Part shown: positions 27,491 to 36,267 of the stretch, in pieces
Layout of the letters: the number at the start of each line of letters is the position of its first letter
Numbering within the stretch: position 1 is the first letter of the stretch
Source of the DNA: Paracoccus aeridis
GTDB lineage: Bacteria; Pseudomonadota; Alphaproteobacteria; Rhodobacterales; Rhodobacteraceae
Assembly: GCF_004923205.2 (NCBI RefSeq)
Contig: NZ_SELD02000001.1
Location: 1 to 64,000 of the forward strand
Reading direction: 5' to 3'
Length of the DNA: 64,000 bases
Notes under the pieces: model-generated
Seen by the model: the letters and a program-made list of their open reading frames with translations, nothing else
Told to the model about the DNA's origin: nothing
The model's database searches: none
Position numbers and translations under genes: made by a program

Positions 27491-29182
27491 ATGGCCTACA
27501 AGGCTCCGGTCGACGACATCCGATTCATCCTGCGCCACATCCTGCCGTTCGACCAGATCGCGGCGACCGACCGCTTTGCCGAGGCCACGGACGAGACGGT
27601 GGACGCGATCCTGACCGAGGCCGGGCGCATGACGACCGAGGTGCTTGCCCCCCTGAACCGCGGGTCGGACCTGCAGGGTGCGAAGCTGGAAAACGGCGCG
27701 GTGCGGTCCTCGCCCGGGTTCGACGTCGGCTTCCGCGCGATTGCCGAGGGGGGCTGGATCGGCCTGTCCGCGGATCCCGAATACGGCGGCGCGGGCCTGC
27801 CGCAGGTCCTCAACATGGCCGTGTCGGAGATGATGGGCGGTGCCTGCCTGTCGCTGCAGCTGAACCCGCTGCTGACGCAGGGCCAGATCGAGGCGCTGGA
27901 ACACCACGCTTCGGACGAGATGAAGGCGCTGTACCTGCCCAAGCTCACCTCGGGCGAATGGTCGGGCACGATGAACCTGACCGAACCGGGCGCGGGCTCG
28001 GACGTGGGGGCGCTGACCTCGCGCGCCGAGCGGGCGGATGACGGGACCTACCGCATCACCGGGCAGAAGATCTTCATCACCTGGGGCGACAGCGACCTGT
28101 CCGAGAACGTCTGCCACGCGGTGCTCGCCCGGCTGCCCGACGGGTCGTCGGGCACCAAGGGGATCAGCCTGTTCATGGTCCCGAAATACCTGCCCGACGA
28201 GAACGGCAAGGCGGGCGTCGCCAACGACCTGCGCGTGGTCAGCCTTGAACACAAGCTCGGGATCCACGGCAGCCCGACCTGCGTGATGAGCTACGAGGGC
28301 GCGAAGGGCTGGCTGATCGGCAAGGAACACGGCGGCATGGCGGCGATGTTCACGATGATGAACAACGCCCGCCTCGCCGTGGGCACCCAGGGCGTGGCGG
28401 TGGCCGAGGCCGCGCTGCAGCACGCCGCCGCCTATGCGACCGAGCGCCACCAGATGGGCGCGATCGTGCGCCATGCCGACGTGCGCCGGATGCTCGCCAC
28501 CGCGCGGGCCGAGGTGTTCGCGGCCCGCGCGATCTGCCTGTCCTGCGCCGCCGCGCTCGACATGGCGCGCGCGACGGGCGACGCGGAATGGGCGGCGCGC
28601 GCGGCGCTGCTGACGCCCATCGCCAAGGCGCACGGCACCGACGTGGGCGTGCGCGTGGCCGACACCGGCATCCAGGTTCACGGCGGCATGGGCTTCGTCG
28701 AGGAAACCGGCGCCGCCCAGTACCTGCGCGACGTGCGGATCACGCCGATCTACGAAGGCACCAACGGGATCCAGGCCATGGACCTCGTCGGCCGCAAGAT
28801 GATGGACGGGGGCGAGGCCGCGATGCGGCTGCTGGACGAGGTGATGGACGGCGTGCAGGCGGCGCAGGGCGCCGCGCCCGACCTCGCCCGCCCGGTCTGG
28901 GAAGCAGCCGAGGCGCTGCGCGAGGCGACCGCGGCCATCGTCGAGGCCGGCGCGCAGGACCGCTTCGCGGGGGCCGTGCCCTATCTCGCGGCCTTCGCGC
29001 GGGTGCTGGGGGCGAGCTATCACCTGACCGCGGCGCTGGCCGGGGACGACGCCCGCAAGGCGCTGGCGCGGATCTACATCACCCGCGTCCTGCCCCGGAA
29101 CGCGGGCGACCTGGCCGAGGCGCGGGCGGGCGTGGCCGACCTCGACGCCGTGCCGGACGCGGCCTTCGCGGGCGCGGCTTGA
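27491..29182 (+). CDS. Acyl-CoA dehydrogenase (DmdC-like, long form)
   Basis: 563-aa FAD enzyme that oxidises an acyl-CoA and gives electrons to ETF. N-terminal acyl-CoA dehydrogenase domain, FAD-binding region GTMNLTEPGAGSDVGAL and FITWGDSD, then VHGGMGFVEETGAAQYLRD and the catalytic-loop YEGTNGIQAMDLVGRK, plus a C-terminal extension as in DmdC (methylmercaptopropionyl-CoA dehydrogenase)-type proteins. It is slightly shorter than usual because the loop after ATERHQMG is contracted. The true substrate is uncertain. The stop overlaps the next gene's TTG start. Confidence 0.92.
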   Translation: MAYKAPVDDIRFILRHILPFDQIAATDRFAEATDETVDAILTEAGRMTTEVLAPLNRGSDLQGAKLENGAVRSSPGFDVGFRAIAEGGWIGLSADPEYGGAGLPQVLNMAVSEMMGGACLSLQLNPLLTQGQIEALEHHASDEMKALYLPKLTSGEWSGTMNLTEPGAGSDVGALTSRAERADDGTYRITGQKIFITWGDSDLSENVCHAVLARLPDGSSGTKGISLFMVPKYLPDENGKAGVANDLRVVSLEHKLGIHGSPTCVMSYEGAKGWLIGKEHGGMAAMFTMMNNARLAVGTQGVAVAEAALQHAAAYATERHQMGAIVRHADVRRMLATARAEVFAARAICLSCAAALDMARATGDAEWAARAALLTPIAKAHGTDVGVRVADTGIQVHGGMGFVEETGAAQYLRDVRITPIYEGTNGIQAMDLVGRKMMDGGEAAMRLLDEVMDGVQAAQGAAPDLARPVWEAAEALREATAAIVEAGAQDRFAGAVPYLAAFARVLGASYHLTAALAGDDARKALARIYITRVLPRNAGDLAEARAGVADLDAVPDAAFAGAA

Positions 29183-30204
29183 CGATCCACCACCCCTGGG
29201 ACGACGCGCCGGCGGACGGCGGCGCGACGGAAATCGCGCCGGGCGTCCTGTGGCTGCGGCTGCCGCTGCCGCTGCGGCTGAACCACGTCAACGCCTTCGC
29301 CTTTCGCGACGCGGACGGCTGGACGGTGATCGACACCGGCTTCGACACGCCGCCGACCCGCGCCGCGTGGGAGGCCCTGCTTGCCGGGCCAATGGCCGGC
29401 GCGCCGGTCACGCGGCTGATCCTCACCCACCACCACCCCGACCACATCGGCCTTGCCGGCTGGTTCGCCGCGCGCGGGGCCGAGCTGTGGACCAGCCGGG
29501 CCAGCTGGCTGATGGGGCGGATGCTGTGCCTCGACGCCCACGACCGCCCGCCGCCCGAGCAGCTGGCGTTCTGGCGCCGCGCGGGGATGCCCGCCGACCG
29601 GCTGGCGGCGCGGGAGCGCGAGCGGCCGTGGAACATGGCGGACGTGGTCCACCCGCTGCCGCTGGGCTATCGCCGCCTGTCCGAGGGGCAGGTGATCCGG
29701 TTCGGGGACCGCGACTGGCGCGTCTCGCTGGGCGAGGGCCATGCGCCCGAAATGGTGACGCTGTGGTCGCAGGACGACGACCTCGTGATCGGCGGCGACC
29801 AGCTTCTGCCCGGGATCTCGCCCAACCTCGGCGTCCATGCGACCGAGCCGGACGCGAACCCCGTCCAGGCATGGCTCGACAGCTGCGCGCGGCTGGCCCG
29901 ACTGGCCGAGCCCCGCCACCTCGTCCTGCCGGGCCACAAGCTGCCGTTCCGCGGCCTGCCCGCGCGGCTCGCCGCGATGGCCGAGAACCACGAGGCGGCG
30001 CTGTCGCGGCTGGCGGCCGAGCTTGCCCGCGGCCCGCGCACGGCGGTCGACTGCTTCGACCTGCTGTTCAGGCGCCGGATCGGGGATGGCGAATACGGCC
30101 TCGCGCTGGTCGAGGCGGTGGCCCACGTCAACTGCCTGTCGCAGCGTGGCCTGGTCGCGCCGGTCGGCACGACAAAGGACGGCGGAACGCTGTGGGGGGC
30201 GTGA
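29179..30204 (+). CDS. Metallo-beta-lactamase-fold hydrolase
   Basis: 341-aa hydrolase with the metal motif THHHPDHIG and further ligands in GEGHAPEM and GGDQLLPG and GHKLPF. Such proteins next to acyl-CoA dehydrogenases are often thioesterase-like or glyoxalase-II-like; the substrate is not known. I infer a TTG start at 29179 because it overlaps the upstream stop (TTGA) and places the first beta strand correctly. It is therefore tightly coupled to the acyl-CoA dehydrogenase. Confidence 0.85.
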   Translation: MTIHHPWDDAPADGGATEIAPGVLWLRLPLPLRLNHVNAFAFRDADGWTVIDTGFDTPPTRAAWEALLAGPMAGAPVTRLILTHHHPDHIGLAGWFAARGAELWTSRASWLMGRMLCLDAHDRPPPEQLAFWRRAGMPADRLAARERERPWNMADVVHPLPLGYRRLSEGQVIRFGDRDWRVSLGEGHAPEMVTLWSQDDDLVIGGDQLLPGISPNLGVHATEPDANPVQAWLDSCARLARLAEPRHLVLPGHKLPFRGLPARLAAMAENHEAALSRLAAELARGPRTAVDCFDLLFRRRIGDGEYGLALVEAVAHVNCLSQRGLVAPVGTTKDGGTLWGA

Positions 30205-30231
30205 CACGCAGGCCCCCTTGCGCTAGCAGGG

Positions 30232-30251
30232 GCTCCGAAGCTTCGGACCCG
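30232..30251. other. Near-perfect palindrome
   Basis: GGCTCCGAAGCTTCGGACCC, 14-bp perfect core TCCGAAGCTTCGGA. It lies between the MBL-fold gene and the oxidase subunit IV gene, 12 nt before the latter's start codon, and could be an operator or a stem in the leader RNA. Confidence 0.4.
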
Positions 30252-30263
30252 AGGAAGACTTAG

Positions 30264-30452
30264 ATGGCCCAGACCCCCGTCCACCACGCGCATCGCGATC
30301 CCGTCCACCACGTCCGCCACGGCGAACATTCCCACGGCGACATGGACGTCACGACGCATCAGCGCACCTTCCGCGGCTTCGTGCGGTTCGCGACCTGGAA
30401 CGTGGTCGCGATCGCCATCATCCTGATCTTCCTGGCGCTGGCCAACGCCTGA
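30264..30452 (+). CDS. aa3-type cytochrome c oxidase subunit IV, His-rich N-terminus
   Basis: 62-aa single-helix protein of the bacterial aa3 oxidase subunit IV family. The family core MDVTTHQRTFRGFVRFATW followed by a helix ending FLALANA is clear. Relatives are about 43-50 aa; here an extra N-terminal part holds seven His in about 23 residues (HHAHRDPVHHVRHGEHSHG). GAGGAAG lies before the ATG. The structural oxidase genes are not in the window. Confidence 0.88.
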   Translation: MAQTPVHHAHRDPVHHVRHGEHSHGDMDVTTHQRTFRGFVRFATWNVVAIAIILIFLALANA

Positions 30453-30518
30453 CGGCGCCGACGCCGCGCGATTGCCGAAAGGCCGCCGGTACGGGCGGCA
30501 CCAACAAGGGACAGATCC

Positions 30519-31172
30519 ATGCAACGGCGATCCTTCCTGGCCCTCGCGCTGCCGGCCGCGCTGGCGGCCTGCGGCGCGGACAACAAGTGGGCCGACGACG
30601 CCGTCGTCCGGACCGCCCGCTTCGTGTCGCCCGAGCCGCCGTCGATCACGCTGTTCACCGTGATCGGGATCCCGCGCGGCGAGGGGGGTCATTCCGCGCT
30701 GATGATCAACGGCAGCCAGCGGGTGATCTTCGACCCCGCGGGAAGCTGGCAGCACCCGCAGATCCCCGAACGCCACGACGTGCTCTACGGGATCACCGAC
30801 AACTTCAAGCGCTTCTACATCGACTACCACGCGCGCGAGACCTACTGGGTGTCCGAGGACCGCGTACAGGTCACGCGCGAGGTTGCCGACGCCGCCATCC
30901 GCGCGGCCGAGGCGAGCGGGGCGGCCAACAAGTCCTTCTGCGCGCAGGCGACCGGCGCGGTGCTGCGGCAGGTGCCGGGCTTCCAGGGCGCGCCCGCGAC
31001 CTTCAGCCCCCTGAAGCTGCGGGCGTGGTTCCTGACGCTGCCCGGCGTCACCTCGCATCGCTGGCTGGACGGCGACCCGGCCAACAACCACGACGTCCTC
31101 CTGCGGCAGAAGAACGGCACGATCGAGGGCTACCAGAACGGCCAGCTGCGGCGCGAGCAGATCGCTCAGTAA
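30519..31172 (+). CDS. Conserved lipoprotein, unknown function
   Basis: 217-aa protein with a lipoprotein signal (MQRRSFLALALPAALAAC, lipobox LAAC). The mature part contains GEGGHSALMINGSQRVIFDP, HDVLYGIT and CAQATGAVLRQVPGF, suggesting a papain-like (NlpC/DUF4105-type) His...Cys fold, but I cannot confirm it. The stop overlaps that of the convergent azlD by 7 nt. Confidence 0.8.
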   Translation: MQRRSFLALALPAALAACGADNKWADDAVVRTARFVSPEPPSITLFTVIGIPRGEGGHSALMINGSQRVIFDPAGSWQHPQIPERHDVLYGITDNFKRFYIDYHARETYWVSEDRVQVTREVADAAIRAAEASGAANKSFCAQATGAVLRQVPGFQGAPATFSPLKLRAWFLTLPGVTSHRWLDGDPANNHDVLLRQKNGTIEGYQNGQLRREQIAQ

Positions 31173-31492
31173 AGCCACGTCCCGAGCGCGAGCGCCGCGC
31201 CGCCCGCCACGATCCCGGCAAGCGTGTTGCGGGTGGCGAGCCCCACCGCGACCGTCGCCGCCGCGGCGGCCAGCCGCACCGGATCGGGGCGGCCGCCGTT
31301 CGCCACGGGCCACAGCACCATCGGCGCGATCAGCGCGGGCAGCACCGCGACGGCGGTGTAGCGCAGCAGCCGTTCGGCCCAGACCGGCACCCCGCGCCCG
31401 CCGATGGCGCCGAGAAACGACCAGCGGATCAGGAACGTCCCCGCGCCCAGGGCGAGGATGACGAGCCAGATAACGGCGGGGGAATAGTTCAT
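31166..31492 (-). CDS. azlD: AzlD family branched-chain amino acid export subunit
   Basis: 108-aa membrane protein with three to four helices (MNYSPAVIWLVILALGAGT, FLIRWSF, AVLPALIAPMVLWP). It works with AzlC as a two-part exporter of branched-chain amino acids. The start overlaps the azlC stop by 4 nt. Confidence 0.92.
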   Translation of the reverse strand: MNYSPAVIWLVILALGAGTFLIRWSFLGAIGGRGVPVWAERLLRYTAVAVLPALIAPMVLWPVANGGRPDPVRLAAAAATVAVGLATRNTLAGIVAGGAALALGTWLY

Positions 31493-32286
31493 CGCCGCGC
31501 CTGCGCCACCAAGGCGGCGCGGGCGGCGCGCCGCTCGCCCCACGCCTCGACCGCCGCGCCCGCCGCCATGCCGGCCGGACCCGCGATCAGCAGCCCGGTG
31601 CCGTTCGGCATCCCCGCCAGGGCCAGCGCCAGCGCGACCGCCACCGCCGCCGCGGCGACCTGCGCCCAGGTCCGCAGCATCGGCGCGATCATCGACAGGA
31701 AGGTGATCGGCACGGCGAAATCCAGCGGCCAGTCTGCGGGCACGAAGTTGCCGGCGGTCGCCCCGACATAGGTGAAGACCATCCACGGCGGGCAGATGAC
31801 GAGGCTCGCGCCCCAGAAATGGGCGAGCCGCTGGCCGATCGCGAGGCGCGGGTGGCGCTCGTGGTTCTGGATCGCGGTGGCGTAGGTCTGGTCGGTCAGG
31901 ACGAAAGCCGCGAGCGCGCGTTCCCACGGCCGCGCGGCCCCGATGATCGGCACCAGCGACGCCGAGTACATCGCCATCCGCAGGTTGATCGCGAGCGCCG
32001 AGGCGATGACCAGCAGCACCGGCGCGTCGTGCGACATCAGCTCGACCGCCGTGAACTGCGACGCCCCGGCGAGGACGAGGATCGAAAAACCCATCGTCTC
32101 GGCAATGCGCAGCCCCGCCGCCTGCGCCACCACCCCGAACAGAAGCCCGAACGGAATCAGCACCAGCAGGAACGGCGCGGCCTGGACCATGCCACGGCGG
32201 AACGCCTGGCGGGGCGTCTCGGCCCGGGCCGGGTCGGCCGCGGCGTCCCCGGTCGGGGCGGCGGCGGTTCGGGGGGATGCGTGCAT
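31489..32286 (-). CDS. azlC: AzlC family branched-chain amino acid exporter
   Basis: 265-aa membrane protein with the family's FGLLFGVVAQAAGL, SILVLAGASQFTAVELM, INLRMAMYSASL and TDQTYA motifs. It forms the LIV-E-type exporter with AzlD. I chose the ATG at 32286; the frame stays open upstream through the minisatellite but that part has no family similarity. Confidence 0.92.
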   Translation of the reverse strand: MHASPRTAAAPTGDAAADPARAETPRQAFRRGMVQAAPFLLVLIPFGLLFGVVAQAAGLRIAETMGFSILVLAGASQFTAVELMSHDAPVLLVIASALAINLRMAMYSASLVPIIGAARPWERALAAFVLTDQTYATAIQNHERHPRLAIGQRLAHFWGASLVICPPWMVFTYVGATAGNFVPADWPLDFAVPITFLSMIAPMLRTWAQVAAAAVAVALALALAGMPNGTGLLIAGPAGMAAGAAVEAWGERRAARAALVAQARR

Positions 32287-32326
32287 CGGGGCGGCCTGGC
32301 TGGAAGATCGCCGGCCACCATACGCC

Positions 32327-32562
32327 GCGCGGCGGCGCGCACAAGGCGCGGCGGGGCGCCGAGGCACGGCGGGCGGACCGAAGCGTGGCGGGGCGCCCAA
32401 CGCAGGGGGGCGCTTGCGGTCGGCGGCCGCCCGAAGCACGGCCGCCCCCCCAAGGCACGGCCGCCCCCCCAAGGCACGGCCGCCCCCCCATGCACGGCAG
32501 CCCCCCAATGCACGGCAGCCCCCCGAGGCACGGCCGGTAGCCCGAGGCACGGCGGGCTTGCC
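32327..32562. repeat. Degenerate 18-19 bp minisatellite
   Basis: About eleven units spaced 18 or 19 bp, with core GCACGGCCGCCCCCCCAAG. The clearest GCACGG starts are at 32436, 32455, 32474, 32492, 32510, 32528 and 32547; more decayed units lie upstream at about 32346, 32364, 32383 and 32402. The array fills the gap between azlC and the GNAT gene, which are divergent. Confidence 0.85.
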
Positions 32563-32619
32563 AGTCGCCCTGCGGCAGCCTTGCGCGGGCGGGCGATGCG
32601 GGGCAGGCTGCGCCGCCTG

Positions 32620-33348
32620 ATGAACCGCTCGCCCGACCCGGAACCCAACGTTCTTCGGCTGCTTAGCCCGCTGCCGCTCGCGCTCAGGGCAGATGCGGCG
32701 CGGCTGATCTGCGGTGCCTTCGGGCACCGGATCGCGCCCCGCGCGGCGCCGCGGCTGCGGCTTGCCCTGATCCGGCGCGGCCTGCGGCGCGACCGGGTGA
32801 TCGCTGCGGTGGACAAGGCGGGGCGGCTGGTCGGCCTGACCGGCCTGCGCGGGCCGGGCGGCGGCGTCCTGCAGCTGCGCGGGCGCAGGTTCGACGCCCT
32901 GCGCGCGCTGGCCGCGCCGCGCACGGCGGACCTGGTGCTCGACTGCCTGGTGGTCGCGCCGGGGTCGCGCGGGCAGGGCATCGCGGCGCTGCTGGTCGGC
33001 GCGGCGCTGGCCCGGGCGCGGCGGCAGGGCTATCCCGCGCTGCGGGCCGAGGTCGAGCGCGGCAACCGCGCGGCCCTCGCCATGTTCCGGCGCGCGGGGT
33101 TCCGGGCGCAGGCGGGCCTGCCGGGCCGCCCGAAGGTGCTGCGGCGGACCTGCGGGACCGCGGTTCAGTCCCGCCGCGCCTCGATCGGCAGGTCGTGGGT
33201 CCGGGCGAGCGCCTCGATCTCGGCGGCGCTCGCGCTGGCGAAGAACGTCTCGGGGGCGTCGCCCACGGCGGCGGCGAAGCGGGCGGCGAAATGCGGTTCC
33301 AGCGCCGCGACCGCGGCCCAGCCGTCGCGCAGGCGATACATCCGGTAG
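32620..33348 (+). CDS. GNAT-family N-acetyltransferase with an antisense tail
   Basis: Acetyl-CoA-dependent acyltransferase. The acetyl-CoA motif is CLVVAPGSRGQGIAALLVGAAL, followed by NRAALAMFRRAGFRA. The family core ends near 33150, but no stop codon occurs until 33348, so about 62 extra residues, rich in Ser/Ala/Arg, run antisense to the 3' end of the CaiB-like gene. The extra tail may be real or the original stop may have been lost. Start ATG 32620; another ATG at 32596 is possible. Confidence 0.75.
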   Translation: MNRSPDPEPNVLRLLSPLPLALRADAARLICGAFGHRIAPRAAPRLRLALIRRGLRRDRVIAAVDKAGRLVGLTGLRGPGGGVLQLRGRRFDALRALAAPRTADLVLDCLVVAPGSRGQGIAALLVGAALARARRQGYPALRAEVERGNRAALAMFRRAGFRAQAGLPGRPKVLRRTCGTAVQSRRASIGRSWVRASASISAALALAKNVSGASPTAAAKRAAKCGSSAATAAQPSRRRYIR

Positions 33349-34004
33349 CCCGGCAGGCTGCCCGACAGGAACCCGTCGCCGACCGTCACGCCGAAGCGCA
33401 GCGGCGCGTCGAACCCCTGCGCCGCCTGCCGCAGCCCCACCGCGCGGTGCCGTGCGGCGCCGCCTGCCGCGCGCCCCAGCAGCAGCGCCACGGCCGCGAA
33501 CGCCGCCTCGCGCGCGCCGGCGAGGTCCGCGAGCAGCGTGCGCGGCATCGTCGGCGGCGCCAGCAGCCCGGCTTCGAATTGATAGGTGAGGTCGTGGCCG
33601 GGCACGTCGGGGGCGTCGGTGTCGCCCACGATCTCCACCCAGCAGAGACGGGGGTTGATAGCGGCCAGCGCATTGCTGGTGATCCCGAGCCGCGCCAGCC
33701 CGCCGCGGCGCTGGCTCGACAGCAGCAGGTCCGCGCCGGCGAGCAGCGCCCTGAGCGCCGCGAAGCCGTCGCCGGTCCGCAGGTCCAGCCGGCGTACGTC
33801 GATCCCGGCCGACAGCTCCGCGTACCAGCCGGGCGCCGCGTCGGCCAGCAGGTCGCCCCCGGGCCCCTCGATCTTCACGACCTCCATCCCCTCGTGCGCG
33901 AGGATCTGCGCGGCCGCCGGGCCGGGCAGGTTCACCGCGATCGACACCGCCCGCATGCCGGCGAGCGGACCCCCCGCGCCGGTACCGTCAGATCGATTCG
34001 CCAT
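33165..34004 (-). CDS. CaiB/BaiF family CoA-transferase-like protein, short
   Basis: 279-aa protein of the class III CoA-transferase family. The N-terminal motif is GPLAGMRAVSIAVNLPGPAA, with EVVKIEGPGGD and a DLTYQ segment; the C-terminal GWAAVAALEPHFAARF matches the family. Full-length members have about 380-400 residues, so a C-terminal part of the usual fold is missing. It overlaps the convergent GNAT frame by 184 nt. Substrate unknown; it may be an alpha-methylacyl-CoA racemase-like form. Confidence 0.85.
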   Translation of the reverse strand: MANRSDGTGAGGPLAGMRAVSIAVNLPGPAAAQILAHEGMEVVKIEGPGGDLLADAAPGWYAELSAGIDVRRLDLRTGDGFAALRALLAGADLLLSSQRRGGLARLGITSNALAAINPRLCWVEIVGDTDAPDVPGHDLTYQFEAGLLAPPTMPRTLLADLAGAREAAFAAVALLLGRAAGGAARHRAVGLRQAAQGFDAPLRFGVTVGDGFLSGSLPGYRMYRLRDGWAAVAALEPHFAARFAAAVGDAPETFFASASAAEIEALARTHDLPIEARRD

Positions 34005-34080
34005 CGTCGCCCCCTGTCCAGACAGGCGCGCAGGCTAACCGATGCCGCGGCGCCGGAAAGGGGCACATCCGGGCGTCCGG

Positions 34081-34106
34081 GGAACCTGCGGCGGCCTGCG
34101 CGGCTT
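34081..34106 (+). promoter_or_regulatory. Weak EcfG-like promoter candidate for the catalase-family gene
   Basis: GGAAC (34081-34085), 17-nt spacer, GCTT (34103-34106). The -35 part is exact; the -10 part keeps TT but not CG. It is 43 nt before the start codon of a stress-type gene, which is why I note it. Confidence 0.3.
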
Positions 34107-34148
34107 ACCGGGGACGACCCACCCGCAAGTCCAGGCCGGAGCATCGCC

Positions 34149-35240
34149 ATGACGTCCCTCAAGGATCCCGTTCCCTATTCGCCCGATGTCGAGGACCTGC
34201 AGCCGGACGAACGCGCGACGGCCGAGAAGATCGCCGAGCAGATGATCTCCATCATCGACCGCACGGACGAGGTCGACGGCCACGCCGTCCGGTCGGTCCA
34301 CGCCAAGAGCCACGCGATCCTGAAGGGCAGGCTCACCGTCCATGACGGCCTGCCGCCGGAACTGGCGCAGGGCATCTTCGCCACGCCGCGCAGCTACGAC
34401 GTTCTGATCCGCATCTCGACCATTCCGGGCGACGTTCTGCGCGACAGCGTGTCGGTGCCGCGCGGGATCGCGATCAAGGTCTTCGACGTGCCGGGCGACC
34501 GGCTGCCGGGGGCGGAAGGGCAGACCACGCAGGACTTCCTGATGGCGGGCGGGCCGGTCTTTTCCGCGCCCGACGCCGAGACGTTCCTGTCGAACCTGAA
34601 GCTTCTCGCCGCGACGACGGAGCGGGCGGAGGGCGCGAAGGCTGCGCTTTCGGCCGTGCTGCGCCCGGTCGAGCGCGCCATCGAGGCGCTGGGGCTGAAA
34701 AGCCCGACGCTCACCACCTTCGGCGGCTACCTGCCCACGAACCCCCTGGGCGAGGAATACTTCAGCCAGGTTCCGTCGCGCTACGGCGACCATATCGCAA
34801 AGCTGAGCATCGTGCCGGAATCCGACAGCTTCAAGGCGCTGAGCGGGCAGGAGGTGAAGCTCGACGATCCGAACATCCTGCGCGAGACGGTGATCGACAA
34901 CCTCGCGGCCGAGGGCGGATCCTGGACCCTGCGCGTGCAGCTTTGCCGCGACCTCGAGAAGATGCCGGTCGAGGACGCCTCGGTCGAGTGGAGCGAGGAG
35001 CTGAGCCCCCATCAGCCCGTCGCGACGATCAGCGTCCCCGCGCAGGAGGCGTGGAGCCCGGAGCGCGCGGCGAAGGTGGACGAACGGATCGCGTTCCGAC
35101 CGTGGCACGGGGTCGAAGCGCACCGGCCGCTGGGCAACATCATGCGGGTGCGGCGGCACGTCTATCCGGTCGCGGCCGGCCACCGCAGCAAGCTGACCGG
35201 CTGCCCGCTGCACGAGCCGTCGACGCTGCCGGACCTGTAG
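34149..35240 (+). CDS. Catalase-family heme protein
   Basis: 363-aa protein of the catalase-related family, shorter than true catalases (about 480 aa). The distal region VRSVHAKSHAILKGRLTV carries the candidate distal His, and PLGNIMRVRRHVYPV the candidate proximal Arg and Tyr. Members include catalase-like peroxide- and lipid-peroxide-using enzymes; activity must be tested. The start ATG follows a weak ribosome site. Confidence 0.88.
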   Translation: MTSLKDPVPYSPDVEDLQPDERATAEKIAEQMISIIDRTDEVDGHAVRSVHAKSHAILKGRLTVHDGLPPELAQGIFATPRSYDVLIRISTIPGDVLRDSVSVPRGIAIKVFDVPGDRLPGAEGQTTQDFLMAGGPVFSAPDAETFLSNLKLLAATTERAEGAKAALSAVLRPVERAIEALGLKSPTLTTFGGYLPTNPLGEEYFSQVPSRYGDHIAKLSIVPESDSFKALSGQEVKLDDPNILRETVIDNLAAEGGSWTLRVQLCRDLEKMPVEDASVEWSEELSPHQPVATISVPAQEAWSPERAAKVDERIAFRPWHGVEAHRPLGNIMRVRRHVYPVAAGHRSKLTGCPLHEPSTLPDL

Positions 35241-35253
35241 GCCGGACCTGACG
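35228..35253. repeat. 13-bp tandem duplication containing the catalase-family stop codon
   Basis: GCCGGACCTGTAG (35228-35240, ending in the stop) is followed by GCCGGACCTGACG (35241-35253); the first ten bases are identical. Confidence 0.75.
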
Positions 35254-35268
35254 CGGCGCGGCGGCGGG

Positions 35269-36267
35269 CTAGGTGCCGCCGTCCGCCGGGCCCGCCCCGA
35301 AGATCCCCGATGTCTGCGCCAGCAGGACGAAGGCACGGCCCGACCGCGTCTCGGTCAGCGCGGCGAGGAAGTCGTCGTCGAGGTCGGGCGCCACCCGCGC
35401 CATCATGCGGTCGAACTGGCGCAGGAAATGATGGGCGGCGTCGCGGAAGATCTCGTCCGACCTCAGCAGGTGGGCGGAAACCTCCAGCGCCGCCGGGTCC
35501 GACACGCCCCCGAGCACCGCGACCTGCGGCCCCCGCAGCCCTTCGGCGAAGGCGCGCCAGACGGCGGCCGGGCCGGGTTCCGGCGCAAGCTCGTCCATGT
35601 AGATCCCCGCCTGCGCCAGCAGCGTGACCACGTCCTGTGCCGCGCGGATCAGGCGCATCGTGTCATGATCGGCCAGCGCCGCCTGCAACGCGCGGATCGC
35701 GGGCTGGTCGTCCGGCCCGTCGGGGAAGTTCAGCGCGCGGAGAAGGTCGATCGGCGAGACCGACACCGACGCGGCCTCGTCCAGCGGCAGCGCCGTCTGC
35801 CGAGTGTCGGCGGGCGCGTCAGACCGGGCCGCGCGCGCCTGCGGACGCGGGCCGGCGGCAGCTCCGGGGCCGGGTGCGGGGCGGGGGCGCGCTTCCGCCG
35901 GGGCAGGGGCGGGGCGCGGGTCGGATGCACGGGGCGCGCGCGGCTCGAGCGGCGGCATCGGGTCGGACCCGCGCGCCGGGCCGCCCTGAAGCCGGGCGAG
36001 TTCGGCGCGCAGGTCGTCGGCTTCCGCCCGCAGGCCCGCGATGGACCGCGCAAGCCCGACCGCAAGCCAGATCAGCGCCAGCGGCATCAGCGTCCCGCTG
36101 AGTGCCACAAGCCAGCCGGCGCCGCCGTTCCCGCCCTCGGGGCCGAGCCACGCGAACAGCAGCACCAGCAGCAGCCACGCCGCCGACACGGCGATCCCGA
36201 CCCCCATCGCGCGGTCGCGGGATGCGGCGTCCAGCAGCGACTGCGCGCGCTCGCGCATGTCACTCAT
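35269..36267 (-). CDS. Membrane protein with Pro/Ala-rich linker, unknown function
   Basis: 332-aa protein with two N-terminal helices (about residues 21-42 and 52-74), a short coiled coil ([16 protein letters not shown]), a Pro/Ala/Arg-rich linker (about 95-155) and a conserved-looking C-terminal helical domain ([46 protein letters not shown]). I do not recognise a named family. Its start overlaps the greA stop by 8 nt, so it is coupled to greA. Confidence 0.82.
   Translation of the reverse strand: MSDMRERAQSLLDAASRDRAMGVGIAVSAAWLLLVLLFAWLGPEGGNGGAGWLVALSGTLMPLALIWLAVGLARSIAGLRAEADDLRAELARLQGGPARGSDPMPPLEPRAPRASDPRPAPAPAEARPRPAPGPGAAAGPRPQARAARSDAPADTRQTALPLDEAASVSVSPIDLLRALNFPDGPDDQPAIRALQAALADHDTMRLIRAAQDVVTLLAQAGIYMDELAPEPGPAAVWRAFAEGLRGPQVAVLGGVSDPAALEVSAHLLRSDEIFRDAAHHFLRQFDRMMARVAPDLDDDFLAALTETRSGRAFVLLAQTSGIFGAGPADGGT

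Noticed and set aside
32327..32562. CRISPR array
   Set aside because: Units are contiguous at 18-19 bp with no unique spacers, so it is a minisatellite.
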